A stretch of 48,717 bases of DNA from Rubrivivax sp. (GCA_020248945.1 JADCGQ010000067.1:1-48717), one strand, 5' to 3'; shown: positions 29,892-39,295, numbered from the stretch's first letter. The notes: generated by a model not told the origin, from the sequence alone. Program-made: numbers and translations.

Positions 29892-32561
29892 TCAGATCCG
29901 CTGGTCCTGGCCGCGGGCCAGGGTGAAGAAACGCTCGCCGATCTGGTCGGCCAGCGCGTGGGCGGCCTGCAGCAGCTCGGCGGCCAGGTCGCGCAGCGCG
30001 TCGGCGGTGGCCGCCACGGGCTGGTCTTCCAGTTCGCGCAGCCGCTCCAGCGTGAGGCCGGCGCCCTCGGCCGGCAGCAGGGCCAGCAGCGGCAGGTGGG
30101 CCTCGGCCGGCCCGGGCAGCTTCGACAGCTCGGTGCGCAGTCGCCGCAGCACGCCGGCAAAGGCTCGCGGGTTGGCGCGGTCGAGCACCAGCACCTCGGT
30201 CAGCGCGAGCAGGTCTTCGTGACGCTGGTAGCGGGCGCGGAAGGTGATGAGGCTGTCGAACTGCTCGAGCAGCAGCTCGACGCCGGCCACGTGGGCCAGC
30301 GCGCCCAGCGGCGGCTCGGCGCCGGCCGGTCCGAGAAAGGCCTGCAGCCGCATCGTCAGCCCCTGCAGCCGCTCGATCAGCCGGCCCACGGTGAGCAGCC
30401 GCCAGCCGTGGTCGCGTGTCATGCGGTCGGTCTGCGCGCCGGTGGCGGCGGCCAGCTGCAAGGCCAGGCGGTCGAGCGCCGGCAGCACCTGCGCCGGCAG
30501 GGGCAGCTCGCCGTGCAGGGTTTCGAGTGCGCTGGTGAAGCCTTCGCCCATCTGGCGCACGAGGCCCCACTGCTCGGGCGCCAGGCGTTCGCGCAGCGCC
30601 ATCGCGGCACGCTCCAGCGCCTGCAGGTTGTAGGCGATGCTGGTGGCGGTGTGCGTGTCGGTCAGCGCCGCCAGCAGCGCGCGCTCGAAGTGGCGCGGGC
30701 TCTGCGACAGCGTCGGCACGCCTTGCGGCGCCAGCCCCGTGCGCACCGCCAGCTGCGACAGCGCCACACGCAGCGGCGGCGGCAGTTCGGCGTCGGCGTC
30801 GATCAGCATCAGCGTGCTGCGCGCCAGCCGCACCAGCTGCTCGGTGCGCTCGGTGTAGCGGCCGAGCCAGAACAGGTTTTCGCCGGTGCGGCTGCTCACC
30901 GGGCGCTGGTGGCCGGCGAGATCGGCCACGCGCAGGCGCTGCGGCAGCATGCTGAAGGCGTCGACGGGGCCCTCGGTCATCACCCAGGTGTCGAGGCTGG
31001 TGCCACCGCGCTGCATGCTGACGCTGGCGTCTTCGCGGCGGGCCACACGCGTCATGCCGCCCGGCAGCACGTGCCAGCGCTTCTGCCCAAGGCGGCCGTC
31101 GGCGATGGCGTACACACGCACCATGGCCGGGCGCGGCGTGACCGCGCCGCTGCCCCAGATGGGTGCGCGCGAAAAGCGCAGGCGGCCTTGCACCGTCCAG
31201 GCGTCGGGGTCTTCGTGCACGGGCACCGAGGTCCGCTCGCCGTCGGCGCCGGGGTAGTGCGGCCCCAGGTTGAAGGCCTGCGAGGTGCGCCCGCCGCGCG
31301 GGAAGGTGCTGCGCACCACCTTGTCGGCCAGCTGCTCGCGCACGTCGGACCAGGCCGCGGCCTCGCCGCACCACCAGGTGGGCAGGCTCGGCAACGACAG
31401 CGGCTCGCCGAGCAGCCGCTCGGCGATGGCCGGCAGGAAGCCCTGCACCGCGGGTGACTCGAGGAAGGCGCTGCCCAGCGCGTTGGCCATCACCACCGTG
31501 CCGGCGCGGGCGGCCTGCAGCAGGCCCGGCACGCCGAGCGTGCTGTCGGGGCGCAGTTCGAGCGGGTCGCACCAGTCGTCGTCGAGCCGGCGCATCACGC
31601 CGTGCACGGGCTCCAGGCCCTCCACCGTCTTCAGGAACAGCTGCTCGCCGCGCACGGTGAGGTCGCCCCCTTCCACCAGCGGCAGGCCGAGGTAGCGCGC
31701 GAGGTAGGCGTGCTCGAAGTAGGTTTCGCTGTAGGGGCCGGGCGTGAGCAGCACGACCCGCGGGTTGGCGTGGCCGGCCACCCCGGCGGCGCGCTGCTGC
31801 AGCGCGTCGAGCAGCAGCCGGTACGAGCTGGCGATGCGCTGCACGCGCATCTCGGCAAAGGCCTCGGGAAACTGCCGCGCGATGACGAGCCGGTTGTGCA
31901 GCACGTAGCCCAGGCCCGAGGGGCCCTGCGTGCGCTGCGACACCAGCCACCAGCGACCATCCGGCCCGCGCGCCAGGTCGAAGGCGACGATGAAGAGGCG
32001 CTGCCCGCCCGCCGGCGGCACGCCGATCATCGGCCGCAGCCAGCCCGGGTGGCGCAGCAGCAGCGCCGGCGGCAGCAGGCCCTGGTGCAGCAGCGTCTGC
32101 GGGCCATACAGATCGGCCAGCGTGCGCTCCAGCAGCTCGGCGCGCTGCACCACGCCGGCCTCGATGGCGGCCCAGTCGCCGGGTTCGATGAGCAGCGGCA
32201 GCAGCTGCAGCGACCACGGCCGCGCGGAGACGCTGCCGCCGCCCGAGCCCGCCGCCCCGGCATCGGCGAAGACGTTGTGCGTCACGCCATCCAGGCGGAT
32301 GCGCTGCTCGACCTGCGCCACGCGGTGATCAAGCTCCTCGGCCACCGACAGGCCCGCGGCCGGCCGCGGCACCGCGGCCACGAAACGCTGCCAGGCCGGG
32401 CGCAGCACGCCGCCGGCGCCGCGCAGCTCGTCCCACACGCCGTGCTCGGGCGGCAGCGCATGCGAGGCAAAGGCGTGCGCCGCCGCGCCCGCGGCCGCGG
32501 CGGCCTCGTCGGCGTCACCGAGCGGCAGCGACTCCTGGCCGGGCGTGGGTGTGGCCGACAT
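29892..32561 (-). CDS. Circularly permuted ATP-grasp fused to alpha-E
   Basis: An 889-residue fusion. Residues about 40-540 are a circularly permuted ATP-grasp domain: VVLLTPGPYSETYFEHAYLA, VHGVMRRLDDDWCDPLELRP, DSTLGVPGLLQAARAGTVVM and the ending GGTSLDTWVMTEG, parallel to those of the 27416 protein. The loop equivalent to VVKEVHGAGGYG reads VVRSTFPRGGRT, so Lys371 of the paralogue corresponds to Arg417 here. Residues about 570-885 are an alpha-E domain (TGENLFWLGRYTERTEQLVR, ARSTLMLID). An Ala-rich 35-residue N-terminus precedes the domains. ATG 32561 is taken; GTG 32564 is possible. It lies 20 bp after the DUF2126 gene. Confidence 0.92.
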   Translation of the reverse strand: MSATPTPGQESLPLGDADEAAAAAGAAAHAFASHALPPEHGVWDELRGAGGVLRPAWQRFVAAVPRPAAGLSVAEELDHRVAQVEQRIRLDGVTHNVFADAGAAGSGGGSVSARPWSLQLLPLLIEPGDWAAIEAGVVQRAELLERTLADLYGPQTLLHQGLLPPALLLRHPGWLRPMIGVPPAGGQRLFIVAFDLARGPDGRWWLVSQRTQGPSGLGYVLHNRLVIARQFPEAFAEMRVQRIASSYRLLLDALQQRAAGVAGHANPRVVLLTPGPYSETYFEHAYLARYLGLPLVEGGDLTVRGEQLFLKTVEGLEPVHGVMRRLDDDWCDPLELRPDSTLGVPGLLQAARAGTVVMANALGSAFLESPAVQGFLPAIAERLLGEPLSLPSLPTWWCGEAAAWSDVREQLADKVVRSTFPRGGRTSQAFNLGPHYPGADGERTSVPVHEDPDAWTVQGRLRFSRAPIWGSGAVTPRPAMVRVYAIADGRLGQKRWHVLPGGMTRVARREDASVSMQRGGTSLDTWVMTEGPVDAFSMLPQRLRVADLAGHQRPVSSRTGENLFWLGRYTERTEQLVRLARSTLMLIDADAELPPPLRVALSQLAVRTGLAPQGVPTLSQSPRHFERALLAALTDTHTATSIAYNLQALERAAMALRERLAPEQWGLVRQMGEGFTSALETLHGELPLPAQVLPALDRLALQLAAATGAQTDRMTRDHGWRLLTVGRLIERLQGLTMRLQAFLGPAGAEPPLGALAHVAGVELLLEQFDSLITFRARYQRHEDLLALTEVLVLDRANPRAFAGVLRRLRTELSKLPGPAEAHLPLLALLPAEGAGLTLERLRELEDQPVAATADALRDLAAELLQAAHALADQIGERFFTLARGQDQRI

Positions 32562-32581
32562 CACTCAGGGGATCGGGCTCG

Positions 32582-35500
32582 TCAAGCCGTGCGCAGATCG
32601 AGCGTGAACGGCAGCTCGAGACTCGGCGCGGCAGGCGTCACGTCCATCGTGCCGGGCGTGTGGCCCATGCGGAAGAAGCGCGCCAGGCGGCGGCTCTCGG
32701 CCTCGTACGCATTCACCGGGAAGGTGTCGTGGTTGCGGCCACCCGGGTGCGCCACGTGGTAGCGGCAGCCACCCAGGCTGCGGCGCTGCCAGCGGTCGAC
32801 GATGTCGATGGTGAGCGGCGCGTGCGGCGCGATGGTGGGGTGCAGCGCCGACGCCGGGTTCCAGGCGCGGTAGCGCACGCCGCACACGGCCTCGCCCACG
32901 CGGCCGGTGGGCTGCAGCGGCAGCGCCACGCCGTTGACGGTGACGATGTGGCGGTTGCTGTTCAGGCCCGTGGCCTTGATCTCCAGCCGCTCGAGCGACG
33001 AATCGACATAGCGCACCGTGCCGCCAGGCGCGCCCTCTTCGCCCATCACGTGCCAGGGCTCGAGCGCGTTGCGCAGCGTCAGGTGGATGCCGGCCACCTG
33101 CACGTCGCCCACGAGCGGGAAGCGGAAGCTCAGGTGCGGCGCGAACCAGGCCGCATCGAACGCAAAACCGGCGGCCTGCAGATCGGCCACCACGTCGTCG
33201 AAGTCCATCTGCACGAAGGTCGGCAGCATGAAGCGGTCGTGCAGGCCGGTGCCCCAGCGCGTCAGGCGCGTGGCGCCGCGGCCGCGGTAGGGTTCCTGCC
33301 AGAACCAGGCGATCAGCGAGCGCAGCAGCAGCTGTTGCGCCAGGCTCATGCGCGCGTGCGGCGGCATCTCGAAGGCGCGCAACTCGAGCAGGCCCAGGCG
33401 GCCGGTGGGGCCATCGGGCGAGTAGAGCTTGTCGATGCTGAACTCGGTGCGGTGGGTGTTGCCGGTGGCGTCGACCAGCAGGTTGCGCAGCGTGCGGTCG
33501 ATGATCCACGGTGGCACGCCGCCCTCGCCGTACTGGGCCAGGTTGCGCTCGATCTGCTCGAGCGCGATCTCGACCTCGTAGACCTGGTCGCCGCGCGCCT
33601 CGTCGAAGCGCGGGTGCTGGCTGGTGGGGCCGATGAACAGGCCGCTGAACAGGTAGCTCAGCGAGGGGTGGTTCTGCCAGTACGTCAGCAGGCTGGCCAG
33701 CAGGTCGGGGCGGCGCAGGAAGGGGCTGTCGGCGGGCGTGGCGCCGCCCATCACGAAGTGGTTGCCGCCGCCGGTGCCGGTGTGGCGGCCGTCGAGCATG
33801 AACTTCTCGGTCGACAGGCGCGTCTGGTGCGCGGCCTCGTACAGGAACTCGGTGTGGTCGACGAGTTCGGTCCAGCTGTGCGCCGGGTGGATGTTGACCT
33901 CGATGACGCCCGGATCGGGTGTGACGGCCAGCATCTTCAGGCGCGGATCGCGCGGCGGCGGGTAGCCCTCGAGCACGATCTTCACGCCGCGCTCGGCGGC
34001 CGTGGCCTCGATGGCGGCGAGCAGCTCGAGGTAGTCCTCCAGAAAGCGCAGCGGCGGCATGAAGACGTACATGACGCCGCTCTTGCCGCCGTGCTGCTTC
34101 TCGGCCCATCTCTCCGCTTTAGGGCCGTTGCCGCGCTGCGGGTCGCGCACCTCCACGCACAGCGCGGTGCGCACCACCTCGCCGGCCGAGACAAAGCGCG
34201 CCGGCAGCGTGGTGGGGTCGCGCGGGAAGGCGTACTCGGGCGAGTGCTCGGTGGCTGCGCCGCCCGGGCCGGCGGTGCCGCCGAAGCCCATGCGCGGCAC
34301 GCCCGGCGCGCCGCCAGGGCCGCCGTCGGCGTGGAAGCCGTCGTGGTCGAGCCCGCCATCGGCACCGGCGGCTGCGGCGGCGGCTTGCGCCGTGGCGCGC
34401 GAGCCGGCGGGCACGAACTGCGCCTTCACCATGGTGGCCACCGGCAGCGGCGGCTGCGGCGCAAACGGGTCCTGCGCCTGCAGCAGCGGCATGTCGCCCT
34501 TGGCAGCCCAGGGCAGGCTGTCCAGCGGCAGCCGGTAGCCCATGGGCGAATCACCCGGCATCAGGTACAGGCGCTCGTCGCGCAGGAACCAGGGGCCGGT
34601 CATCCAGCTCGGGCCGGCGGTGCCAAGCTGCCACTCGCGCTTGAGCGGCAGCAGCCAGCCCACGGTGGCGTCGAGCCCCTGCTTGAACACACGCCGCAGC
34701 CGGGCGCGCTCGAGCTCGTCGTCCAGGCGCGCGTCGAAGGGGTCCACGTTCACCGGCAGCCGGCGCTCGCGCCAGAGGTAGTACCAGGTGTCCTCGAAGC
34801 CGGGCGTGAGGTAACGGTCGTCGAGGCCGAGCTTGCGCGTCAGCGTGCGCATGAAGCCTTCGGCATCGGCCGCCGTGTAGCGGTGCGTGTCGCGCTCGTC
34901 GGCGAACAGCGACGGGTCGCTCCAGCAGGGCTGGCCGTCGGCGCGCCAGCAGATGCTCAGCGCCCAGCGCGGCAGCTGCTCGCCCGGGTACCACTTGCCC
35001 TGGCCGAAGTGGAGGAAGCCGCCGTCACCGTAGCGCGCGCGCAGACGGCGCACCAGCTCGGTGGCCAGGCCGCGCTTGGTGGGGCCGAGCGCGTCGGTGT
35101 TCCATTCGGCAGCGTCGCGGTCGTTCACGGCCACGAAGGTGGGCTCGCCGCCCATCGTCAGGCGCACGTCGCCGTCGGCCAGCTTGGCGTCGACCTCGTG
35201 GCCGAGCGCCACGATGGCGGCCCACTGCGCGTCGGTGTAGGGCAGCGTGACGCGCGGGCTCTCGTGGATGCGCGTGACCTGCATGTGGTGGCTGAACTCG
35301 ACCTCGCTCTCGTCCACCGCACCGCTGATGGGCGCGGCGCTGCTCGGCTCGGGCGTGCAGGCCACGGGGATGTGGCCTTCGCCGGCCAGCAGGCCGCTGG
35401 TGGGATCGAGGCCGATCCAGCCCGCACCCGGCAGGAACACCTCGCACCAGGCGTGCAGGTCGGTGAAGTCGGTCTCGCTGCCGCTCGGGCCGTCGAGCGC

Positions 35501-36151
35501 CTTGACGTCGGCCTTGAGCTGGATGAGGTAGCCGCTGACGAAACGCGCCGCCAGGCCCAGGTGGCGCAGCGTCTGCACCAGCAGCCAGCCGCTGTCGCGG
35601 CAGGAGCCGCTGCCGTTGGTGAGCGTGACCTCGGGCGTCTGCACGCCCGGCTCCATGCGGATGAGGTACTTGATGTCGCCCTGCAGGCGCTGGTTCAGCG
35701 CCACCAGGAAATCGATGGTGCGCACCCTGTCCTTTTCAGGATGGCGCGGGATGCTCTCCACAAACGCCTTGAAGCGCGGCGTGAGCTCGCTCTTGGCCAG
35801 GTAGGGCTGCAGCTCGCGGCGGCTGTCGGCGTCGTACTCGAACGGAAAGTTCTCGGCGTGCGGCTCGAGGAAGAAGTCGAACGGGTTCAGCACTGACATC
35901 TCGGCCACGAGGTCGACCGTGACCTTGAACTCGCGCGTGGGCTCCGGAAACACCAGCCGCGCCAGGTGGTTGGCGAACGGGTCCTGCATCCAGTTGATGA
36001 AGTGCTTGGCGGGCTCGACGCGCAGCGAGTAGCTGAGGATGCGCGTGCGGCTGTGCGGCGCCGGCCGCAGGCGCACGACCTGCGGCGAGAGGTTCACCCG
36101 CCGGTCGTAGCGGTAGTGGGTGACGTGATTCAGCGCGACATGGATGGACAC
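32582..36151 (-). CDS. Transglutaminase / DUF2126 putative amidoligase
   Basis: An 1189-residue multidomain protein. The N-terminal part (1-300) is a transglutaminase with its own N-domain (VALNHVTHYRYDRRVNLSPQ) and triad Cys184 in NGSGSCRDSGWLL, His in FTDLHAWCEVFLPG and Asp in WIGLDPTSGLLAGEGH. The C-terminal part is DUF2126 (PF09899), described as a putative GS-fold amidoligase, with RLTMGGEPTFVAVND, VEVNIHPAHSWTELV and GRHTGTGGGNHFVMGG (about 785-800). A Gly/Ala-rich linker lies around 587-643. GTG 36151 gives the conserved VSIHVALNHVTHYRYD start and overlaps comEC by 22 bp. It heads the five-gene set; without a signal peptide it is cytoplasmic. Confidence 0.92.
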   Translation of the reverse strand: MSIHVALNHVTHYRYDRRVNLSPQVVRLRPAPHSRTRILSYSLRVEPAKHFINWMQDPFANHLARLVFPEPTREFKVTVDLVAEMSVLNPFDFFLEPHAENFPFEYDADSRRELQPYLAKSELTPRFKAFVESIPRHPEKDRVRTIDFLVALNQRLQGDIKYLIRMEPGVQTPEVTLTNGSGSCRDSGWLLVQTLRHLGLAARFVSGYLIQLKADVKALDGPSGSETDFTDLHAWCEVFLPGAGWIGLDPTSGLLAGEGHIPVACTPEPSSAAPISGAVDESEVEFSHHMQVTRIHESPRVTLPYTDAQWAAIVALGHEVDAKLADGDVRLTMGGEPTFVAVNDRDAAEWNTDALGPTKRGLATELVRRLRARYGDGGFLHFGQGKWYPGEQLPRWALSICWRADGQPCWSDPSLFADERDTHRYTAADAEGFMRTLTRKLGLDDRYLTPGFEDTWYYLWRERRLPVNVDPFDARLDDELERARLRRVFKQGLDATVGWLLPLKREWQLGTAGPSWMTGPWFLRDERLYLMPGDSPMGYRLPLDSLPWAAKGDMPLLQAQDPFAPQPPLPVATMVKAQFVPAGSRATAQAAAAAAGADGGLDHDGFHADGGPGGAPGVPRMGFGGTAGPGGAATEHSPEYAFPRDPTTLPARFVSAGEVVRTALCVEVRDPQRGNGPKAERWAEKQHGGKSGVMYVFMPPLRFLEDYLELLAAIEATAAERGVKIVLEGYPPPRDPRLKMLAVTPDPGVIEVNIHPAHSWTELVDHTEFLYEAAHQTRLSTEKFMLDGRHTGTGGGNHFVMGGATPADSPFLRRPDLLASLLTYWQNHPSLSYLFSGLFIGPTSQHPRFDEARGDQVYEVEIALEQIERNLAQYGEGGVPPWIIDRTLRNLLVDATGNTHRTEFSIDKLYSPDGPTGRLGLLELRAFEMPPHARMSLAQQLLLRSLIAWFWQEPYRGRGATRLTRWGTGLHDRFMLPTFVQMDFDDVVADLQAAGFAFDAAWFAPHLSFRFPLVGDVQVAGIHLTLRNALEPWHVMGEEGAPGGTVRYVDSSLERLEIKATGLNSNRHIVTVNGVALPLQPTGRVGEAVCGVRYRAWNPASALHPTIAPHAPLTIDIVDRWQRRSLGGCRYHVAHPGGRNHDTFPVNAYEAESRRLARFFRMGHTPGTMDVTPAAPSLELPFTLDLRTA

Positions 36152-38703
36152 GGGACAGACTCTCCAGCAGGGCCGGGACGGCAACGGGGGCTTGCAATCT
36201 CCGGGCCTGGCACACGACGTGAAGGCTCAGAGCCAGGTTCGCCCGGATGATGCCAGTAGCGGCGGCGCTCCTGGCGTGTGCAGCGCCCCGTGGCCGTCTC
36301 GCTGTGCCAGCGCCACGCACCGCAGGCCGCCGAGGTGAGCACCGGCACACCGGCGGCGGCATAACGCCCCATCACCGCAGGCGCCGGGTGCCCGAAGCGG
36401 CTGCGGTGTGCCGCTTGCACCACCGCCACACGTGGCGCCACCGCCGCGATGAAGTCGGCCGTCGACGAGGTGTTGCTGCCGTGATGCGGCACCCACAGCA
36501 CGGTGCTGGGCAGGCTGCTGCCGGCGTCGCGCACCAGCGCGGCTTCCTGTGCCGCCTCGATATCGCCGGTGAGCAGCACGCTGGCCCCGTGGGCCGCCTG
36601 CACGCGCAGCACGCAGCTCAGCGTGTTGGCGCGCGTGCGCTCGCTGGCCGCCGCCAGGGCCGCGGCCGGGGGGTGCAGGATCTCGAAGTCCACGCCGTCC
36701 CAGTGCCAGCGCTGCCCGGCGGTGCACGGCGTGTGCGGCGCCAGCGCGCGCAGCGGGTGGCCGGGCTCGAGCGACGACATCAGCGCGGCCACCGGCAGCG
36801 CCCGCGCCAGCGACGCGGCGCCGCCGGTGTGGTCGGTGTCGCGGTGGCTGAGCACCAGGCGGTCGATGCGCGCCACGCCCACCGCGCGCAGCAGCGGCAC
36901 GAGCACGCGGTCACCGGCATCCGAGCCCGGTGACCAGGCCGCGCCGGCATCGAACACCAGCGCGTGCCGCGCGGTGCGCAGCAGCACCGCCGTGCCCTGG
37001 CCGACATCGGCGCCGACGAGCTCGAAGCCCCCGTGCGCCGGCCGTGCCACGGGCGGCGCCAGCAGCGGCAGCATCAGCGGCACGGCCAGCAGGCGCAGCC
37101 GCCAGGGCCAGGGCAGCACGGCCACCACGGCGCCCAGCAGGCCGGCGGCGACGGCCCAGGGCGGTGCGGCGGCAGCGTGCCACACCGCCAGCGGCGTGGC
37201 CGCCAGCCAGGCCAGCCCGGCGCCGAGCAGATGCACCACGCCGGCGGCCAGGCTCCACAGCGGCGGCAGCAGCACGCCCAGCAGCGCCAGCGGCGTGACG
37301 ATCAGCGTCACCACCGGTATGGCCACCAGGTTGGCGGCAAAACCCACCACCGAGAGCTGCTGGAAGAACAGCAGCGACAGCGGCGCCAGCCCCACCGTGG
37401 CCACCGCCTGCTGCACGAACGCGGCTCGCAGCCAGGGCCAGCGGCCGGCTTGCGTGGACGAGGCCTGCAACGGCCCGCTCGCCGCCAGCAGCCCCACGGC
37501 GACGAAGCTGAGCCAGAAGCCCGGCATCAGCATCGCCCACGGGTCGGCCACCAGCACCACCAGCCCGGCGGCGCCCAGCACACCCGCCAGCGGCCAGCGG
37601 CGGCCGGCCTGGCGCAGCAGCACCACCACGGCGATCATCGCCACCGTGCGCTGCGCGGGCACGCCCCAGCCCGCCAGCAGCGCGTAGGCCGCGGCCAGCA
37701 CCAGCCCGGCCCAACGCCCGGCCACCGGCGCCGGCAGCCAGCGCGGGGCCGAGGGGTGGCGCCGCCACAGGGCGCCCACCACCGCGCCGGCCAGCCAGGC
37801 GAACATGGTGACGTGCAGGCCGGAGATGCTCATCAGGTGGGCCACGCCGGTGTCGCGGAACAGGGCCCAGTCGTCGCGCGCGATGGCCGCTTGGTCGCCG
37901 ACCGCCAGCGCCGCCAGCACGCCGGCCGCGCCGGGGTCGGCCACGCGGGCCTGGATGGCGTCGCGCACGGCCTGGCGCAGGCGCTCGACCGGGTGCGCCG
38001 CGGCGGCGTCGAGCAGCCGGGCGGCGCCTTCGGCCTGGCCGGGGCGTTCGCGCACGCTGCCGGTGGCGCGCAGGCCTTGCTCGAACAGCCACAGCTCGAG
38101 GTCGAAGCCGTGCGGGTTCATCGCGCCATGCGGCTGCGCCAGCCGCACCGTGAACTGCCAGCGCTGGCCGGCGCGCACCGGCTGTGGCGGCGCCGACAGC
38201 AGCGCATCGGTCTCGATGCCGCGGAACCAGCCCAGCGACACCCGATCGGGCACCACCACCGGCTGGCCGCGGTGCCAGGCGGCTTCGATGGCGAACTCGA
38301 AGCGCACGCCCTGCAGGCTCTCGCGCGGCAGGCTGGCCACGGTGCCGCGCACGAGCAGGTCCTGGCCCTCCAGCGCCGGCGGCAGGGCCTCGGCCAGCTG
38401 GGCGGCAGCGCGGGCATGCGTGCTGGCAAAACCCAGGGCTGCCGCGCCCAAGGCCAGAGCGGCCAGCGCCGCCAGCGCCCAGCGAGTGCAGCGCCCGCGC
38501 AGGCCCAGCAGCACCAGCAGGACCCCGAGCGCTGCGATGCCGGCCACCGGCGCGGGCGCCCACAAGGCCGCCATGCCCAACTGGGCGGCACTGCCGGCCA
38601 CCCAGGCCAGCGCGGCGCATGCCGCCCACCACACGCGCCCGAACGCGGCCTGTGCGCTGGAGAGCGGCCCGGGTGGCGCAGGTTGCAAGGCGAGAGGGGC
38701 CAT
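36130..38703 (-). CDS. comEC: ComEC/Rec2 DNA-uptake channel
   Basis: An 857-residue inner-membrane protein that carries single-stranded DNA across the membrane in natural transformation. In order: N-terminal helices and a DUF4131-like OB region (about 20-215, LLVRGTVASLPRESLQGVRF), the Competence domain with many helices and the signature VAHLMSISGLHVTMFAW, and a C-terminal metallo-beta-lactamase-like domain with LSHRDTDHTGGAASL and WVPHHGSNTSSTADF. Length is normal for proteobacterial ComEC fused to the MBL domain (750-850), with an Arg/Pro-rich tail of about 40 residues. The tail overlaps the start of the transglutaminase/amidoligase gene. Other competence genes are not in this window. Confidence 0.94.
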   Translation of the reverse strand: MAPLALQPAPPGPLSSAQAAFGRVWWAACAALAWVAGSAAQLGMAALWAPAPVAGIAALGVLLVLLGLRGRCTRWALAALAALALGAAALGFASTHARAAAQLAEALPPALEGQDLLVRGTVASLPRESLQGVRFEFAIEAAWHRGQPVVVPDRVSLGWFRGIETDALLSAPPQPVRAGQRWQFTVRLAQPHGAMNPHGFDLELWLFEQGLRATGSVRERPGQAEGAARLLDAAAAHPVERLRQAVRDAIQARVADPGAAGVLAALAVGDQAAIARDDWALFRDTGVAHLMSISGLHVTMFAWLAGAVVGALWRRHPSAPRWLPAPVAGRWAGLVLAAAYALLAGWGVPAQRTVAMIAVVVLLRQAGRRWPLAGVLGAAGLVVLVADPWAMLMPGFWLSFVAVGLLAASGPLQASSTQAGRWPWLRAAFVQQAVATVGLAPLSLLFFQQLSVVGFAANLVAIPVVTLIVTPLALLGVLLPPLWSLAAGVVHLLGAGLAWLAATPLAVWHAAAAPPWAVAAGLLGAVVAVLPWPWRLRLLAVPLMLPLLAPPVARPAHGGFELVGADVGQGTAVLLRTARHALVFDAGAAWSPGSDAGDRVLVPLLRAVGVARIDRLVLSHRDTDHTGGAASLARALPVAALMSSLEPGHPLRALAPHTPCTAGQRWHWDGVDFEILHPPAAALAAASERTRANTLSCVLRVQAAHGASVLLTGDIEAAQEAALVRDAGSSLPSTVLWVPHHGSNTSSTADFIAAVAPRVAVVQAAHRSRFGHPAPAVMGRYAAAGVPVLTSAACGAWRWHSETATGRCTRQERRRYWHHPGEPGSEPSRRVPGPEIASPRCRPGPAGESVPCPSMSR

Positions 38704-38833
38704 GCAGGGCCAGTGTAGGATTTACCCGCACAGCCGCTGTCCCCTGGCCGGGGGCACGGCGAGGGCCCTCCGACGTGTGCCACCCGTCAGCTGCCCTCAG
38801 CCCCCGCTTCGGCCCACCCCAGGAAGGATAGAC

Positions 38834-39295
38834 ATGACCCCCCAGCAGCGCCTGCAAGCCCTCGGCATCGTGTTGCCGCCCGTCTCGGTGCCGGCCGCCG
38901 CCTACGTGCCCTACGTGCAGACCGGCTCGCTGGTCTTCGTCTCGGGCCACATCGCCAAGCAGGGCGGCAAGGCCTGGGTCGGCCAGCTCGGCCTGACGAT
39001 GAATACCGCCGAAGGCCTGGGGGCCGCGCGCGCCATCGCCATCGACCTGATGGGCACGCTGAACGCCGCCGTGGGCGGCGACCTCTCGCGCGTGAAGCGC
39101 ATCGTCAAGGTGCTGAGCCTGGTCAACAGCACGCCCACCTTCACCGAACACCACCTCGTCACCAACGGCTGCAGCGAGCTGCTGCGCGAGGTGTTCGGCC
39201 CCGAAGTCGGCGCGCATGCGCGCAGTGCCTTCGGCGTGGCGCAACTGCCGATGGGGGCCTGCGTCGAGATCGAGCTGATCGCCGAGGTGGCATGA
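38834..39295 (+). CDS. RidA/YjgF-family protein
   Basis: A 153-residue protein of the YjgF/YER057c family (RidA-like subgroup of about 150 residues). Features: YVPYVQTGSLVFVSGHIAKQ, ARAIAIDLMGTLNAAVGGDL, VKRIVKVLSLVNSTPTFTEH and the ending MGACVEIELIAEVA. Canonical RidA hydrolyses reactive enamine/imine intermediates released by PLP enzymes, using an Arg near the C-terminus; here the corresponding segment HARSAFGVAQLPMGACVEIE keeps the Arg. Subgroup function is uncertain. AGGAAGGA lies five bases before the ATG. The stop overlaps the dsbB start (ATGA), so the two are co-translated. Confidence 0.9.
   Translation: MTPQQRLQALGIVLPPVSVPAAAYVPYVQTGSLVFVSGHIAKQGGKAWVGQLGLTMNTAEGLGAARAIAIDLMGTLNAAVGGDLSRVKRIVKVLSLVNSTPTFTEHHLVTNGCSELLREVFGPEVGAHARSAFGVAQLPMGACVEIELIAEVA

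Noticed and set aside
32549..35896. Open frame of about 1100 codons on the plus strand
   Set aside because: Antisense to the transglutaminase/DUF2126 gene; composition (Gln/Arg/His/Val-rich) is typical of a complement frame and no motif is present.
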